A stretch of 23,961 nucleotides of DNA from contig WLEX01000001.1 in the NCBI GenBank assembly GCA_009704065.1, forward strand, positions 1 to 23,961, read 5' to 3'. The notes under the pieces were generated by a model, which was not told where the DNA came from, did not search any database, and was given only the letters and a program-made list of their open reading frames with translations. Source of the stretch: Actinomycetota bacterium (GTDB lineage Bacteria; Actinomycetota; Acidimicrobiia; Acidimicrobiales; Ilumatobacteraceae). Position 1 is the stretch's first letter. Each line of letters opens with the position of its first letter. The position numbers were made by a program, and so were the translations under genes. Positions 16,099-23,781 of this stretch are shown here, piece after piece.

Positions 16099-16119
16099 CA
16101 TTGTTCCCAGTGAGCAATG
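16099..16119 (+). repeat. Near-perfect hairpin in the leader of the yaaA-like gene
   Basis: CATTGTTC (16099-16106), a five-base loop, and GAGCAATG (16112-16119) form a stem with seven Watson-Crick pairs and one G-T pair. It lies 34 bases upstream of ATG 16154. It might be an operator or an mRNA leader stem; there is no T-run, so it is not a terminator. Confidence 0.3.
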
Positions 16120-16153
16120 TGGTGCGAGTCGGCGCCATGAGAGACTTGACCCC

Positions 16154-16882
16154 ATGCCCGCGTCTGATTTTGTGCTTCTGCTGCCCCCTTCGGAAGGGAA
16201 GGCTGACGGCGGCAACCCACAGCAACCATGGTCCTTCTCCAGTGGCACATTGGGCCTAACCCTTGCAACAGAAAGAGAAGCAGTGTCGAAACGCTTACGA
16301 CAACTGAAAGGGGGAGACCAAAAACTGCTGGGAGTCAGTGGGGCTCACCTCGCCCGTGCCCAAGCCGCCAACTCTCGCCTCCTCGATTCACCTTCCCTCC
16401 CCGCCTGGCAGCGCTACACCGGCGTCGTGTGGGATCACCTCGATCTGGCGTCGCTCACAGCGACACAACGCAATGCGTTTGTAAAACGAATTTTCGTTCC
16501 TTCCGGATTACTCGGTCTTGTTCGTGCCGATGATCTACTACCCGATTATCGATTGAAGATGGGTGCACGTCTTGCTCCCTTTGGTGTGATGGCGAAGTGG
16601 TGGCGAGAACACATCACTGCGGCATTACTACAAGCAATCAAAAACAAGACTGTGATTGATTTACTTCCGAACGAACATCGTGCTGCTCTTGATTGGGAAC
16701 TACTCCCCAATGCGATTCGAGTAGACCTTGTTGCACACTCAGGCGGAATCGTGGGTGGGCACAATGCCAAAGCAGCCAAAGGGTTGCTTGCTCAACACCT
16801 CCTCCTGTCGAGTGGACCATCAATAGCGCGTACTGTGGCATCGTTCAAGCACCCCCAATACTCAGCGCAGGTAGCCCCATGA
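16154..16882 (+). CDS. yaaA: YaaA family protein (DUF328), peroxide-stress type
   Basis: This is a 242-residue protein of the YaaA family; the E. coli member limits DNA damage during peroxide stress by lowering free iron. Conserved pieces are FVLLLPPSEGKADGG at the N-terminus (compare ISPAK in E. coli), YTGVVWDHLDL, IFVPSGLLGLVRADDLLPDYRLKMG (residues split between two adjoining strands), WWREHITAAL, VIDLLPNEH and the C-terminal AKAAKGLLAQHLL. ATG 16154 is chosen because family proteins begin just before the PPSEGK block; an in-frame ATG at 16079 would add 25 unrelated residues. The stop overlaps the SDR start as ATGA. The function is inferred from family membership only. Confidence 0.88.
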   Translation: MPASDFVLLLPPSEGKADGGNPQQPWSFSSGTLGLTLATEREAVSKRLRQLKGGDQKLLGVSGAHLARAQAANSRLLDSPSLPAWQRYTGVVWDHLDLASLTATQRNAFVKRIFVPSGLLGLVRADDLLPDYRLKMGARLAPFGVMAKWWREHITAALLQAIKNKTVIDLLPNEHRAALDWELLPNAIRVDLVAHSGGIVGGHNAKAAKGLLAQHLLLSSGPSIARTVASFKHPQYSAQVAP

Positions 16883-17652
16883 CCACAGATCTTTTTTCTC
16901 TCGCGGGCAAGACCGCACTCATCACCGGTGGAAGTCGAGGCCTTGGTCGAGAAATGGCATTGGCTTTCGCGGAACACGGAGCAAACATTGTTGTTGCAAG
17001 TCGCAAAGTAGAAAATTGTGAGACGGTTGCAAACGAAGTGCGCGCGCTTGGTCGGCGTGCTCTGGCAGTCGGGTATCACGCGGCGTCGTGGTCAGATGCA
17101 GAACGTCTTGCTGCAGAATCAATTACCGAGTTTGGTCACATCGATGTGCTGGTAAACAATGCAGGAATGTCGCCGTTGTATTCATCACTAGTTGACGTGA
17201 CCGAAGATTTATACGACAAGGTGTTGGGCGTAAACCTCAAAGGACCATTTCGTTTATCGGCCCTCATTGGCACACATATGATCACGCCCAATGAGACTGG
17301 CGTTATTCGTGGTGGTTCCATCATCAACGTGTCTTCCATCGCAAGTACTCGCCCGTCACCTAATGAAGTGGTGTACGGAGCAGCAAAGGCAGCGGTGAAC
17401 AATCTCACCATGGGACTTGCGCGAACCTACGCACCACACGTACGCGTGAACTGCATCGTGCCCGGTCCATTTCTCACCGACATTTCAAAAGCCTGGGACA
17501 TGGACCGCTTTAACGAAGGTGCACGCACCGCATACATGTTGCAGCGCGGTGGAGAACCTCATGAAATTGTGGGGGCTGCGTTGTACCTTGCAAGCAATGC
17601 CAGCAGTTACACCACCGGCACTCTTCTTCCTGTTGACGGCGGCCCTCGCTAG
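16879..17652 (+). CDS. Short-chain dehydrogenase/reductase
   Basis: This is a 257-residue classical SDR. The NAD(P) loop is TGGSRGLG (16-23), NNAG lies at 93-96, the catalytic tetrad is Asn119, Ser152/Ser153, Tyr166 and Lys170 (YGAAK), and PGPF follows. The C-terminus TTGTLLPVDGG is the common ending of FabG-like members. An Arg at position 42 after the second strand may favour NADP, but this is tentative. ATG 16879-16881 overlaps the yaaA-like stop by four bases, so the pair is co-translated; a longer in-frame reading inside yaaA was discarded. The substrate is unknown. The stop codon abuts that of the convergent hydrolase. Confidence 0.95.
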   Translation: MTTDLFSLAGKTALITGGSRGLGREMALAFAEHGANIVVASRKVENCETVANEVRALGRRALAVGYHAASWSDAERLAAESITEFGHIDVLVNNAGMSPLYSSLVDVTEDLYDKVLGVNLKGPFRLSALIGTHMITPNETGVIRGGSIINVSSIASTRPSPNEVVYGAAKAAVNNLTMGLARTYAPHVRVNCIVPGPFLTDISKAWDMDRFNEGARTAYMLQRGGEPHEIVGAALYLASNASSYTTGTLLPVDGGPR

Positions 17653-18396
17653 TTACTTCAGCTTTTCAGCAAAGAAACTCAAGACGCGTTGAACGCTTTC
17701 TTCATCGCGTTGTTCTGTCAGAACGCTATGGTCTTTCGGATCCTTTGATGGCAATTCGATTGCGATAAACGCATCACCCAACAATGTGCGTAACGAAGTA
17801 AACCTGTCACCCACCAATTTGTCTTGATCGAACCGGAGACCCAGTACTTGACACCCATCTGCTGCACGTTGTGCAACTACAGCAATGTCATCGGGAGACA
17901 AATTCAAATCTGCTCCACGCTCTTTGCCCAAAGAAAATGGCAGCGAGGGTTGTGACAACACTGGTGCAACCATGATGTCATCAACCATCATGCCAAGCGC
18001 AAAACCGCCTGAGAAACACATGCCCACTGCACCCACACCTTTGCCACCTACTTCTGTGTGCAATGCACGAGCGAGAGCACGCAACCACGCGATGATCGGC
18101 GATGTCTGTTTCATCGCCAAAGTGGTGAACTCTTTTGCAATGCAGATTTTCAACATTGAAGACGCAATGTATTTACCAGTGACAACCTGGCCCGGAGTAC
18201 CCACGAGAGCTGGCATCACCACTGTGAATCCTGCGTTCACTACATCGTTAGCGAAGCGTTCTACTGCAGGAGTAATACCTGGGATCTCATGCACAACAAT
18301 CACCACAGGGCCAGAGCCTTTGCGATAGGTATCGCGAGTGATGTTGGCAGAGGTAAACGAACTCTTTACCCAGCCTTCTAATACTGAAGTGCTCAT
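17653..18396 (-). CDS. Dienelactone hydrolase family protein
   Basis: This 247-residue α/β-hydrolase of the dienelactone-hydrolase family has a Cys nucleophile: Cys127 in GMCFSGG, Asp190 in RFDQDK and His223 in DHSVL form the triad, with Glu37 in VHEIPGI as the residue that tunes the Cys in true dienelactone hydrolases. An insertion (about 65-100) sits after the second strand. It could open lactones from aromatic ring cleavage or hydrolyse other esters; no ring-cleavage genes are nearby. The start lies three bases after the phosphotransferase stop, with AAGGGAAA as ribosome site, so the two genes form one unit. Confidence 0.9.
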   Translation of the reverse strand: MSTSVLEGWVKSSFTSANITRDTYRKGSGPVVIVVHEIPGITPAVERFANDVVNAGFTVVMPALVGTPGQVVTGKYIASSMLKICIAKEFTTLAMKQTSPIIAWLRALARALHTEVGGKGVGAVGMCFSGGFALGMMVDDIMVAPVLSQPSLPFSLGKERGADLNLSPDDIAVVAQRAADGCQVLGLRFDQDKLVGDRFTSLRTLLGDAFIAIELPSKDPKDHSVLTEQRDEESVQRVLSFFAEKLK

Positions 18397-18399
18397 TAT

Positions 18400-19416
18400 T
18401 TATTTCCCTTGTAATGCCGCAAGTGCAGCCTCGGCCAATGTTTCGGTTCCCAATTTCATCGGTGCAAGATCGATGTTCTGATCTCCCATCGCGCCATGCA
18501 AATAGCGCGCATACACACCTTCAGAAATAACTGCCAATCGAAAACTAGAAAATGCTTTGTAGTAACCGATGTTTGATACATCGCGTCCTGTTCGTGCTGC
18601 ATACCGTTCGACCAAGTGATCGAACGTGCAGGAGCCCGGGTGACCGGAAGGATCATTGTGACGCAGCATTGGTTTGCCTGGATCTGTCCAATAGATGCCC
18701 ACATATCCAAGGTCTGCGAGTGGATCTCCCAGTGTGCACAATTCCCAGTCGAGAACTGCAGCAACTTTTCCGGTCGATACGTCGGTAAGGCAATTTCCAA
18801 ATCGATAATCACCATGAGCAATAGAAACACCGTGCTGAACGGGAATGTTGTTGGCAAGTAGCCGCGCAACTTCTTCGACTGCTGGCAATTCACGAGTTTT
18901 TGAATTGGCCCACTGGGTACTCCAACGCTTGACTTGACGTTCTACATACCCTTCACGCTTCGCTAAGTCGCCAAGCCCCACCGCATCAATATCGACTGCA
19001 TGTAAATCGGCCAACACATCAATCAAGTTTTCTGCAGCAGTAGTTCGCAATTCTTCTGGTAACAACAATCCCTTCTCGGGGCTGTCGAGCACAATGCCAT
19101 CAACAAATGCCATCACATAAAATGGAGCACCATTGACCTCAAGGTCGGTGCACACACCAAGAGTGCGCGGAACAGGAACATTGGTTTTGCCTACTGCTGA
19201 GATGATGCGGTGCTCGCGCGCCATGTCGTGTGCGGTTGCAAGAACATGCCCCATTGGCGGGCGACGCAATACCAATTGCATGCCGTTGGAATCAGTGACA
19301 CGAAAAGTGATGTTGCTGCGACCACCAGCAATGAGATCATACGTGTACGGACCCTGTGCGTTCTCAATGTTGGCGTTCAGCCACGCTTCTACTTTGACTT
19401 CGTCAATCCCCTGCAT
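18400..19416 (-). CDS. APH-family phosphotransferase (acyl-CoA dehydrogenase-associated type)
   Basis: This 338-residue kinase-fold protein is of the aminoglycoside phosphotransferase family. The P-loop-like GGRSNITFRV (31-40), the lysine/arginine strand LVLRRPP, the catalytic loop HGDYRFGN (201-208, Asp203) and the metal site LDWE (222-225, Asp223) are intact. In actinobacteria this subtype commonly accompanies acyl-CoA dehydrogenase genes and is related to ACAD10/11 kinase domains, which phosphorylate hydroxyacyl substrates. No acyl-CoA dehydrogenase lies here, but a hydrolase gene follows directly. It is unlikely to be an antibiotic-resistance gene. The actual substrate is unknown. Confidence 0.92.
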   Translation of the reverse strand: MQGIDEVKVEAWLNANIENAQGPYTYDLIAGGRSNITFRVTDSNGMQLVLRRPPMGHVLATAHDMAREHRIISAVGKTNVPVPRTLGVCTDLEVNGAPFYVMAFVDGIVLDSPEKGLLLPEELRTTAAENLIDVLADLHAVDIDAVGLGDLAKREGYVERQVKRWSTQWANSKTRELPAVEEVARLLANNIPVQHGVSIAHGDYRFGNCLTDVSTGKVAAVLDWELCTLGDPLADLGYVGIYWTDPGKPMLRHNDPSGHPGSCTFDHLVERYAARTGRDVSNIGYYKAFSSFRLAVISEGVYARYLHGAMGDQNIDLAPMKLGTETLAEAALAALQGK

Positions 19417-19437
19417 GGGACACGACCGTAGTGCGAA

Positions 19438-20538
19438 TCAACCCGGTCGGGCGACGCCAACAACTTTGTACCAACGAATGGGCCCAATTTTCACTACATC
19501 GCCGTACTGTGGCGCGTGCACCATGGTTCCATTTCCTAAGTAAATTCCCACATGATGAATTGGTGAACCGGTGAAAATCAGGTCACCTGGCATTGCTAAT
19601 TGTTTCGGCACCTTGGGCAACGTATTGAATTGTGCCCGCGAATTTCGAGCAAGTCCCACACCGGCTTTCGCCCAGGCATAGGTGGTGAGACCCGAACAAT
19701 CGAATGCTTTGCCAGGAGAGCTCATGCCGTATCGATATGGCACACCCAATTGTGCGAGTGCTGCACGAATTGCAGATTGGCTACGCGCAGACACTTTCGG
19801 GATATTTCGATACTTGGCCTGAATTGAGGAGTACTTGCTCTTGTAGGTACCCGCTTCTTTTTGTGCGTCGGCAAGCGCCTGTGCTTCACGGCGGCTGCGT
19901 TCTTCTCGCAGTAAATCGACTAAATCGCCTTGCACTGTGGATTGCAATTGTTGGTAACGAGCAGCTAGTGACTCAGCAGCACCTTGACGTTTTTTTACAT
20001 TGACACCAACGCTGATTGCTTGCTTACGTTTTTTTTCGAGAACGGTTCGCTTCTTTGCAAGCGATGTAGCGGTTGCATCAAGCGCATCGGTGGTGAGTGA
20101 CCCTTGGTTCATAGCAATGTTGGTGAGCTGTCCACGCTGCAAGGCATCTTGCACTCCACCAGAAGATGCAAACAGATTGGTCAGAGTGGAATTTCGACCA
20201 CCATGCATGAACTGCGTAACAGCCGACATGTACAACGTGCCACGCATTTGACCCAACTGCGCTTCAGCTGCAGCGACATCGGCCTGAGCTCGATCTATTT
20301 CTACGGCGAGGTCTGCCTGATCGGAAAGCGACTGTGAATAGTCTTCGCCCAAGGCATCCATCTGTTCAGTCAGGCGCTCGAGTTGGTCGGCGATGTTTGC
20401 AGCTTGCCGGCGCTTGTCATCGATCGAGTCGGCCGAGGCTGCCCGAGGAGCAATAGCAATGCCCCCCAAGATGCCAACGGCAAGAAGTGAGGCCAGAGCG
20501 GACCGTAGCGGTCCCCGGTGGTGGCGGGTCGAAAACAT
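19438..20538 (-). CDS. Secreted NlpC/P60 peptidoglycan hydrolase with coiled-coil N-domain (RipA-like)
   Basis: This is a 366-residue exported cell-wall endopeptidase. A signal peptide covers about 1-36 (basic start, hydrophobic core, cleavage after AASA). A long helical, Gln/Ala-rich coiled coil spans about 38-235, as in mycobacterial RipA/RipC and corynebacterial homologues, where it regulates activity. The C-terminal NlpC/P60 domain has GVPYRYG, Cys281 in FDCSGLTTYAW, His329 in HHVGIYLG and a third polar residue, probably His341 in MVHAP. It likely cleaves peptide stems during division. The gene lies 85 bases after guaA; that gap has TATACA at 20595-20600 (minus strand) as a possible -10 without a clear -35. 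Confidence 0.94.
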   Translation of the reverse strand: MFSTRHHRGPLRSALASLLAVGILGGIAIAPRAASADSIDDKRRQAANIADQLERLTEQMDALGEDYSQSLSDQADLAVEIDRAQADVAAAEAQLGQMRGTLYMSAVTQFMHGGRNSTLTNLFASSGGVQDALQRGQLTNIAMNQGSLTTDALDATATSLAKKRTVLEKKRKQAISVGVNVKKRQGAAESLAARYQQLQSTVQGDLVDLLREERSRREAQALADAQKEAGTYKSKYSSIQAKYRNIPKVSARSQSAIRAALAQLGVPYRYGMSSPGKAFDCSGLTTYAWAKAGVGLARNSRAQFNTLPKVPKQLAMPGDLIFTGSPIHHVGIYLGNGTMVHAPQYGDVVKIGPIRWYKVVGVARPG

Positions 20539-20623
20539 GACCCCGTCAGGCTACTTGGGTACCGTGAAGCCACCCTGTCGCCCCGTGAGAGCCTTGTATA
20601 GATGGAGATGAGCCCGTTCGGGC

Positions 20624-22186
20624 CTATTCCCACTCAATCGTGCCAGGAGGCTTTGAGGTGATGTCGTAGACCACTCGGTTGATCCCTGGCACCTCGTTGA
20701 TGATGCGGTTCGACATCTTTTCCAACAGGTCGTACGGCAAGCGCGCCCAGTCGGCAGTCATAGCGTCGTCACTAGTGACGGCACGAATGATGATGGGGTG
20801 GCCATAGGTGCGCTCATCACCCATCACTCCCACACTGCGGATATCGGCGAGTACCGCGAAGGCCTGCCAGATTTCGCGCTCGAGACCTGCCGCCTTTACT
20901 TCGTGTCGAACTATTTCGTCGGCATGTTGCAGTGTTGCCACTTTGTCGGGTGTGACCTCACCAATGATGCGCACGCCAAGACCTGGGCCAGGAAACGGTT
21001 GACGCCACACGATGTCGTCACTCAATCCCACTTCGACTCCCACCTTGCGCACTTCATCTTTGAACAGTGCGCGCAATGGTTCACACAATTCAAGTGTCAT
21101 GTCGTCTGGCAGACCACCAACATTGTGATGACTCTTAATAACTGCAGCAGTGCCGTCGTGTCCGCCACTTTCCACAATGTCGGGATAGAGCGTTCCTTGC
21201 ACTAAAAACTTTGCATCGGTGAGACCACCAGTGTGTTCTTCAAAAATACGAACAAATAATTCACCAATGGCTTTTCGTTTTGCTTCAGGTTCGGTGATTC
21301 CCGCTAAGGCTGCAAAGAATCGATCGCCTGCATCAACATGAATAAGTTCAATCCCCATGCTGCGACGGAAAGTTTCTACAACTTGTTCACTTTCGCCACG
21401 GCGCATCAGACCGGTATCGACATACACACAGGTGAGTTGATTCCCAATTGCTTGATGCACAATGGCAGCCGCAACAGATGAATCGACTCCGCCCGATAAT
21501 CCACAAATAACGCGTTCGTTACCTACTTGTGCACGAATAGCATCGATCTGATCGTGAACGATGTTCGACATGGTCCAGTCCTGCTTGCAACCGGCGATAT
21601 CGACCAGGAAACGAACCAATAACTCTTGTCCACTTGATGTATGCACCACTTCGGGGTGATATTGCACGCCATATATACGACGTGAATCATCTTCAATCAC
21701 TGCATTAGGAGCATCGGGGGTTGCCGCGGTGCTCACAAATCCCGCTGGTGCTTCACTCACAAAATCGAAGTGGCTCATCCATACGTCGTGCACGGCTGGT
21801 GTGGACTCGCCTAACAATTGCGAAACGGGCGTGCTTCGTGTCAGCGTTGCGCGACCATATTCACCACGACCACCACGAGCAACAACGCCGCCTAACTGTT
21901 GCGCCACCAATTGACATCCGTAACAGATGCCCAGAATAGGAATTCCTAGTTCATAAATTGCTGGGTCGAGAGTTGGTGCACCATCGACATGCACACTTTT
22001 GGGGCCACCCGACAAAATGATTGCCTTCGGAGCTTTAGCGCGTACTTCATCGGCAGTAATGCGATGCGGAACTATTTCTGAGTACACCAGAGCTTCGCGA
22101 ACGCGACGTGCGATGAGTTGGGCGTACTGAGCGCCAAAATCGACAACGAGAACAATGTCGTGCTGGGGGGAATTTGTCTGTGCCAT
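20624..22186 (-). CDS. guaA: GMP synthase (glutamine-hydrolysing)
   Basis: This 520-residue enzyme converts XMP to GMP using glutamine and ATP. The class-I amidotransferase domain has [15 protein letters not shown] (17-31) and the triad Cys88 (GICYG), His177 and Glu179 (YHPEV). The synthetase domain has the PP-loop SGGVDSS (231-237). The dimerisation/substrate part has [14 protein letters not shown], and the C-terminus is [12 protein letters not shown], which binds XMP. Length and order are normal. It is transcribed divergently from a small secreted protein gene across 38 bases that contain an inverted repeat. Confidence 0.98.
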   Translation of the reverse strand: MAQTNSPQHDIVLVVDFGAQYAQLIARRVREALVYSEIVPHRITADEVRAKAPKAIILSGGPKSVHVDGAPTLDPAIYELGIPILGICYGCQLVAQQLGGVVARGGRGEYGRATLTRSTPVSQLLGESTPAVHDVWMSHFDFVSEAPAGFVSTAATPDAPNAVIEDDSRRIYGVQYHPEVVHTSSGQELLVRFLVDIAGCKQDWTMSNIVHDQIDAIRAQVGNERVICGLSGGVDSSVAAAIVHQAIGNQLTCVYVDTGLMRRGESEQVVETFRRSMGIELIHVDAGDRFFAALAGITEPEAKRKAIGELFVRIFEEHTGGLTDAKFLVQGTLYPDIVESGGHDGTAAVIKSHHNVGGLPDDMTLELCEPLRALFKDEVRKVGVEVGLSDDIVWRQPFPGPGLGVRIIGEVTPDKVATLQHADEIVRHEVKAAGLEREIWQAFAVLADIRSVGVMGDERTYGHPIIIRAVTSDDAMTADWARLPYDLLEKMSNRIINEVPGINRVVYDITSKPPGTIEWE

Positions 22187-22188
22187 GA

Positions 22189-22207
22189 CCCACTCGACAC
22201 TAGTGGG
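22189..22207. repeat. Inverted repeat in the guaA / small-protein divergent gap
   Basis: CCCACT (22189-22194) and AGTGGG (22202-22207) are perfect inverted copies around seven bases, within the 38-base gap that must serve both transcription directions. It begins two bases after the guaA start codon on the upstream side. It may be an operator or a leader stem; unsupported otherwise. Confidence 0.3.
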
Positions 22208-22224
22208 CGTGCGACGATGGACCT

Positions 22225-22581
22225 ATGCCCCGTTACGCCCGACTCACCTGTGCCGTCCTTCTCACCATCGCCCCGTTTGCTGTCTCGCAAGCACATGCCG
22301 CCGACACACCAACCGATTCAACCGTTGCAGAAGCGAATGTGACCGAACCATCGTATGTTTACGACCTAGAGAACGACCCCTCTGAGTGCATCAACTCGAA
22401 CCCACGGCCAAACTGTGGCAAGAAGCCTCAACTCTCAGGTGATCGAGGTGGTTGGATGCAATACACAGTATTCGGCGTGATGATCGCAGCCCTTCTCACA
22501 ATTGGCACTGTTCTTGTACGCAACACGATGAAACGTGACCGCGCAATCGCCGAACAAATGGCGAGAGAAGATCAGAAGTAA
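22225..22581 (+). CDS. Small exported membrane-anchored protein, unknown function
   Basis: This is a 118-residue protein with a signal peptide (about 1-25, cleavage after AHA), an acidic 50-residue outer segment containing Cys55 and Cys64, one hydrophobic helix (about 78-98), and a basic-then-charged cytoplasmic tail. This is a type I topology with most charge inside. The two Cys, nine apart in ECINSNPRPNC, could form a disulfide. I do not recognise the family. The start at 22225 is chosen because the signal peptide begins there; no strong ribosome site is seen. The stop abuts that of the convergent membrane-protein gene. Confidence 0.72.
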   Translation: MPRYARLTCAVLLTIAPFAVSQAHAADTPTDSTVAEANVTEPSYVYDLENDPSECINSNPRPNCGKKPQLSGDRGGWMQYTVFGVMIAALLTIGTVLVRNTMKRDRAIAEQMAREDQK

Positions 22582-23109
22582 TTAGCCGCGAGCAGAAACG
22601 AAATAAAACTCGAGAGCTGACAACATCTCGGCATACGCAGTTTCTGATTGTTCTGCACGACTTGTTTCCCACCATGTAATACGCATGGCAAGAACAGTGA
22701 GGAACGCCAAGATTGCCGCATCGGTAAGCGCTACGTGGCTTAGTTTCCACACTTCAGCAAAGGAGTGACCTGGATTTTGTTGCCAGAACCACAAGAAGTT
22801 TGCACTTGCTTGTTGATTCTGCAAGTAGAGCGAGAACGGCCCAATCACCTGCGACAACGCAAGCCATGTAAGAAGGATGGGGAGGAACATTGCCCCCGCA
22901 CGAACTACCAACAACAATCGTGGTGTTTCGGACTTAAATGGCATGATCTGCTCAACATTTACCTTCGACCACTCACGGGTGTTCTGGTTGTTGCGTAAAT
23001 CCTCTACAAAAACCGTGGCGCTTTGGCCGAGGGTTTTTTGTTTTGAAATGGTGAGCCAATTTGAGACTGCTGCAACAGCATCGGAATGGGCGGCTTCTGA
23101 CATTGACAT
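22582..23109 (-). CDS. Membrane protein, partner of the MotB-like gene
   Basis: This is a 175-residue protein of unknown family. A polar N-terminal region of about 60 residues precedes two membrane helices, about 65-87 (LLLVVRAGAMFLPILLTWLA) and 126-145 (VALTDAAILAFLTVLAM). A loop containing FLWFWQQNPG lies between them and a short acidic C-terminal helix follows. ATG 23107-23109 is preferred because TAGGA lies six bases upstream and overlaps the stop of the previous gene; an upstream TTG at 23130 is in frame but would overlap that gene. The tight junction (8-base gap) argues that the two products work together. A channel-like partner role is inferred only from context. Confidence 0.75.
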   Translation of the reverse strand: MSMSEAAHSDAVAAVSNWLTISKQKTLGQSATVFVEDLRNNQNTREWSKVNVEQIMPFKSETPRLLLVVRAGAMFLPILLTWLALSQVIGPFSLYLQNQQASANFLWFWQQNPGHSFAEVWKLSHVALTDAAILAFLTVLAMRITWWETSRAEQSETAYAEMLSALEFYFVSARG

Positions 23110-23117
23110 GTGTTTTC

Positions 23118-23666
23118 CTAACGCGTGCAATCTTCGGTCAACTGAGGACCACTAAATAACAAATAAACAACCATTAAAAATGAACCAGCTCCACCAACTG
23201 ATACTTCGGAGCCATTCACACGAACAGAGCGCGCACCTGCTGTGCGCATTTCGATCTGTTTCAACAATGGGGAACTTGCCCGCAACCGACCAAGCAAAGC
23301 TTTCGCACGACCATCACCAGCGCCAGGACCTTCTGCTCCTTCGAACCCGCCCATCACAATGGCAAAACCTGGTTTTGATGATTCGGGAGCCCATCCACGT
23401 TTCGCAATCTCTGCACCGATTGCACCTTCAATCTGTTTGCCGCCAGCAGCTGCAGAGATATTGGCTGGTACTGGCACGCTGAACTCGGCACAGCTCAATT
23501 GGAAAATCTTTGGGGCATCGGCTGCGCTTGGCGAGGGTGACGACGAGGTAATAACAGCCGACCCAAGACCCACGATTGTGAGGGCCAAAAAGAGGTCAGC
23601 ATAGATCCATCCGGTGCCGTCTTCGCCCGAGTTCGACTTGCGTCCAAATCCGAATCGTCTAGACAT
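23118..23666 (-). CDS. Single-pass membrane protein with MotB/ZorB-like 'YAD' helix
   Basis: This is a 182-residue protein. After a basic start (MSRRFGFGRKSNSG) comes GWIYADLFLALTIVGLGSAV, one helix at about 20-40 with Asp24. The pattern Y-A-D-x-x-x-A resembles the proton-binding helix of MotB (YADFMTAM) and ZorB (YADLMTAM). A Ser/Pro/Ala linker leads to an outer domain with an alternating strand/helix pattern; FAIVMGGFEGAEGPGAGDGRAKALLGRL is reminiscent of the peptidoglycan-binding OmpA-like region (written across two segments), but key residues are not clear. The gene is divergent from a TetR gene and followed by a second membrane protein. Homology is suspected, not proven. Confidence 0.7.
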   Translation of the reverse strand: MSRRFGFGRKSNSGEDGTGWIYADLFLALTIVGLGSAVITSSSPSPSAADAPKIFQLSCAEFSVPVPANISAAAGGKQIEGAIGAEIAKRGWAPESSKPGFAIVMGGFEGAEGPGAGDGRAKALLGRLRASSPLLKQIEMRTAGARSVRVNGSEVSVGGAGSFLMVVYLLFSGPQLTEDCTR

Positions 23667-23736
23667 ACATGGCTTTCAGCACCGAAGCACTCTAGACCAG
23701 ATGCCCGCGACAGACAAAGACTCTCATACCTATTTT

Positions 23737-23761
23737 GCGAACAGTCAGCGCGAACAGTCAG
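23737..23761. promoter_or_regulatory. Direct repeat, candidate operator upstream of the TetR gene
   Basis: GCGAACAGTCAG occurs twice, at 23737-23748 and 23750-23761, separated by a single C (period 13). It lies 20 bases before the TetR start, in the 115-base region divergent from the MotB-like gene. TetR proteins usually bind inverted repeats, so direct repeats are atypical and might serve another regulator. The same region has TCTAGA at 23691-23696, and an 8-base palindrome GTCTAGAC sits at 23657-23664 across the opposing start. Confidence 0.4.
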
Positions 23762-23781
23762 ACCCCTATTAGGCTTTCGAT

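Noticed and set aside
16079..16153. Earlier in-frame start for the yaaA-like gene
   Set aside because: It adds 25 residues not found in the family, lies in the inverted-repeat region, and lacks a ribosome site; the family begins just before PPSEGK.
18400..19416. Possible aminoglycoside-resistance gene
   Set aside because: Only the general kinase fold is shared; the sequence pattern and operon context fit the acyl-CoA-linked subgroup.
20612..20623. GCCCGTTCGGGC after guaA, resembling a tRNA T-arm or terminator stem
   Set aside because: There is no cloverleaf around it and no T-run follows on the guaA strand; the 5-base stem with two-base loop is probably chance.
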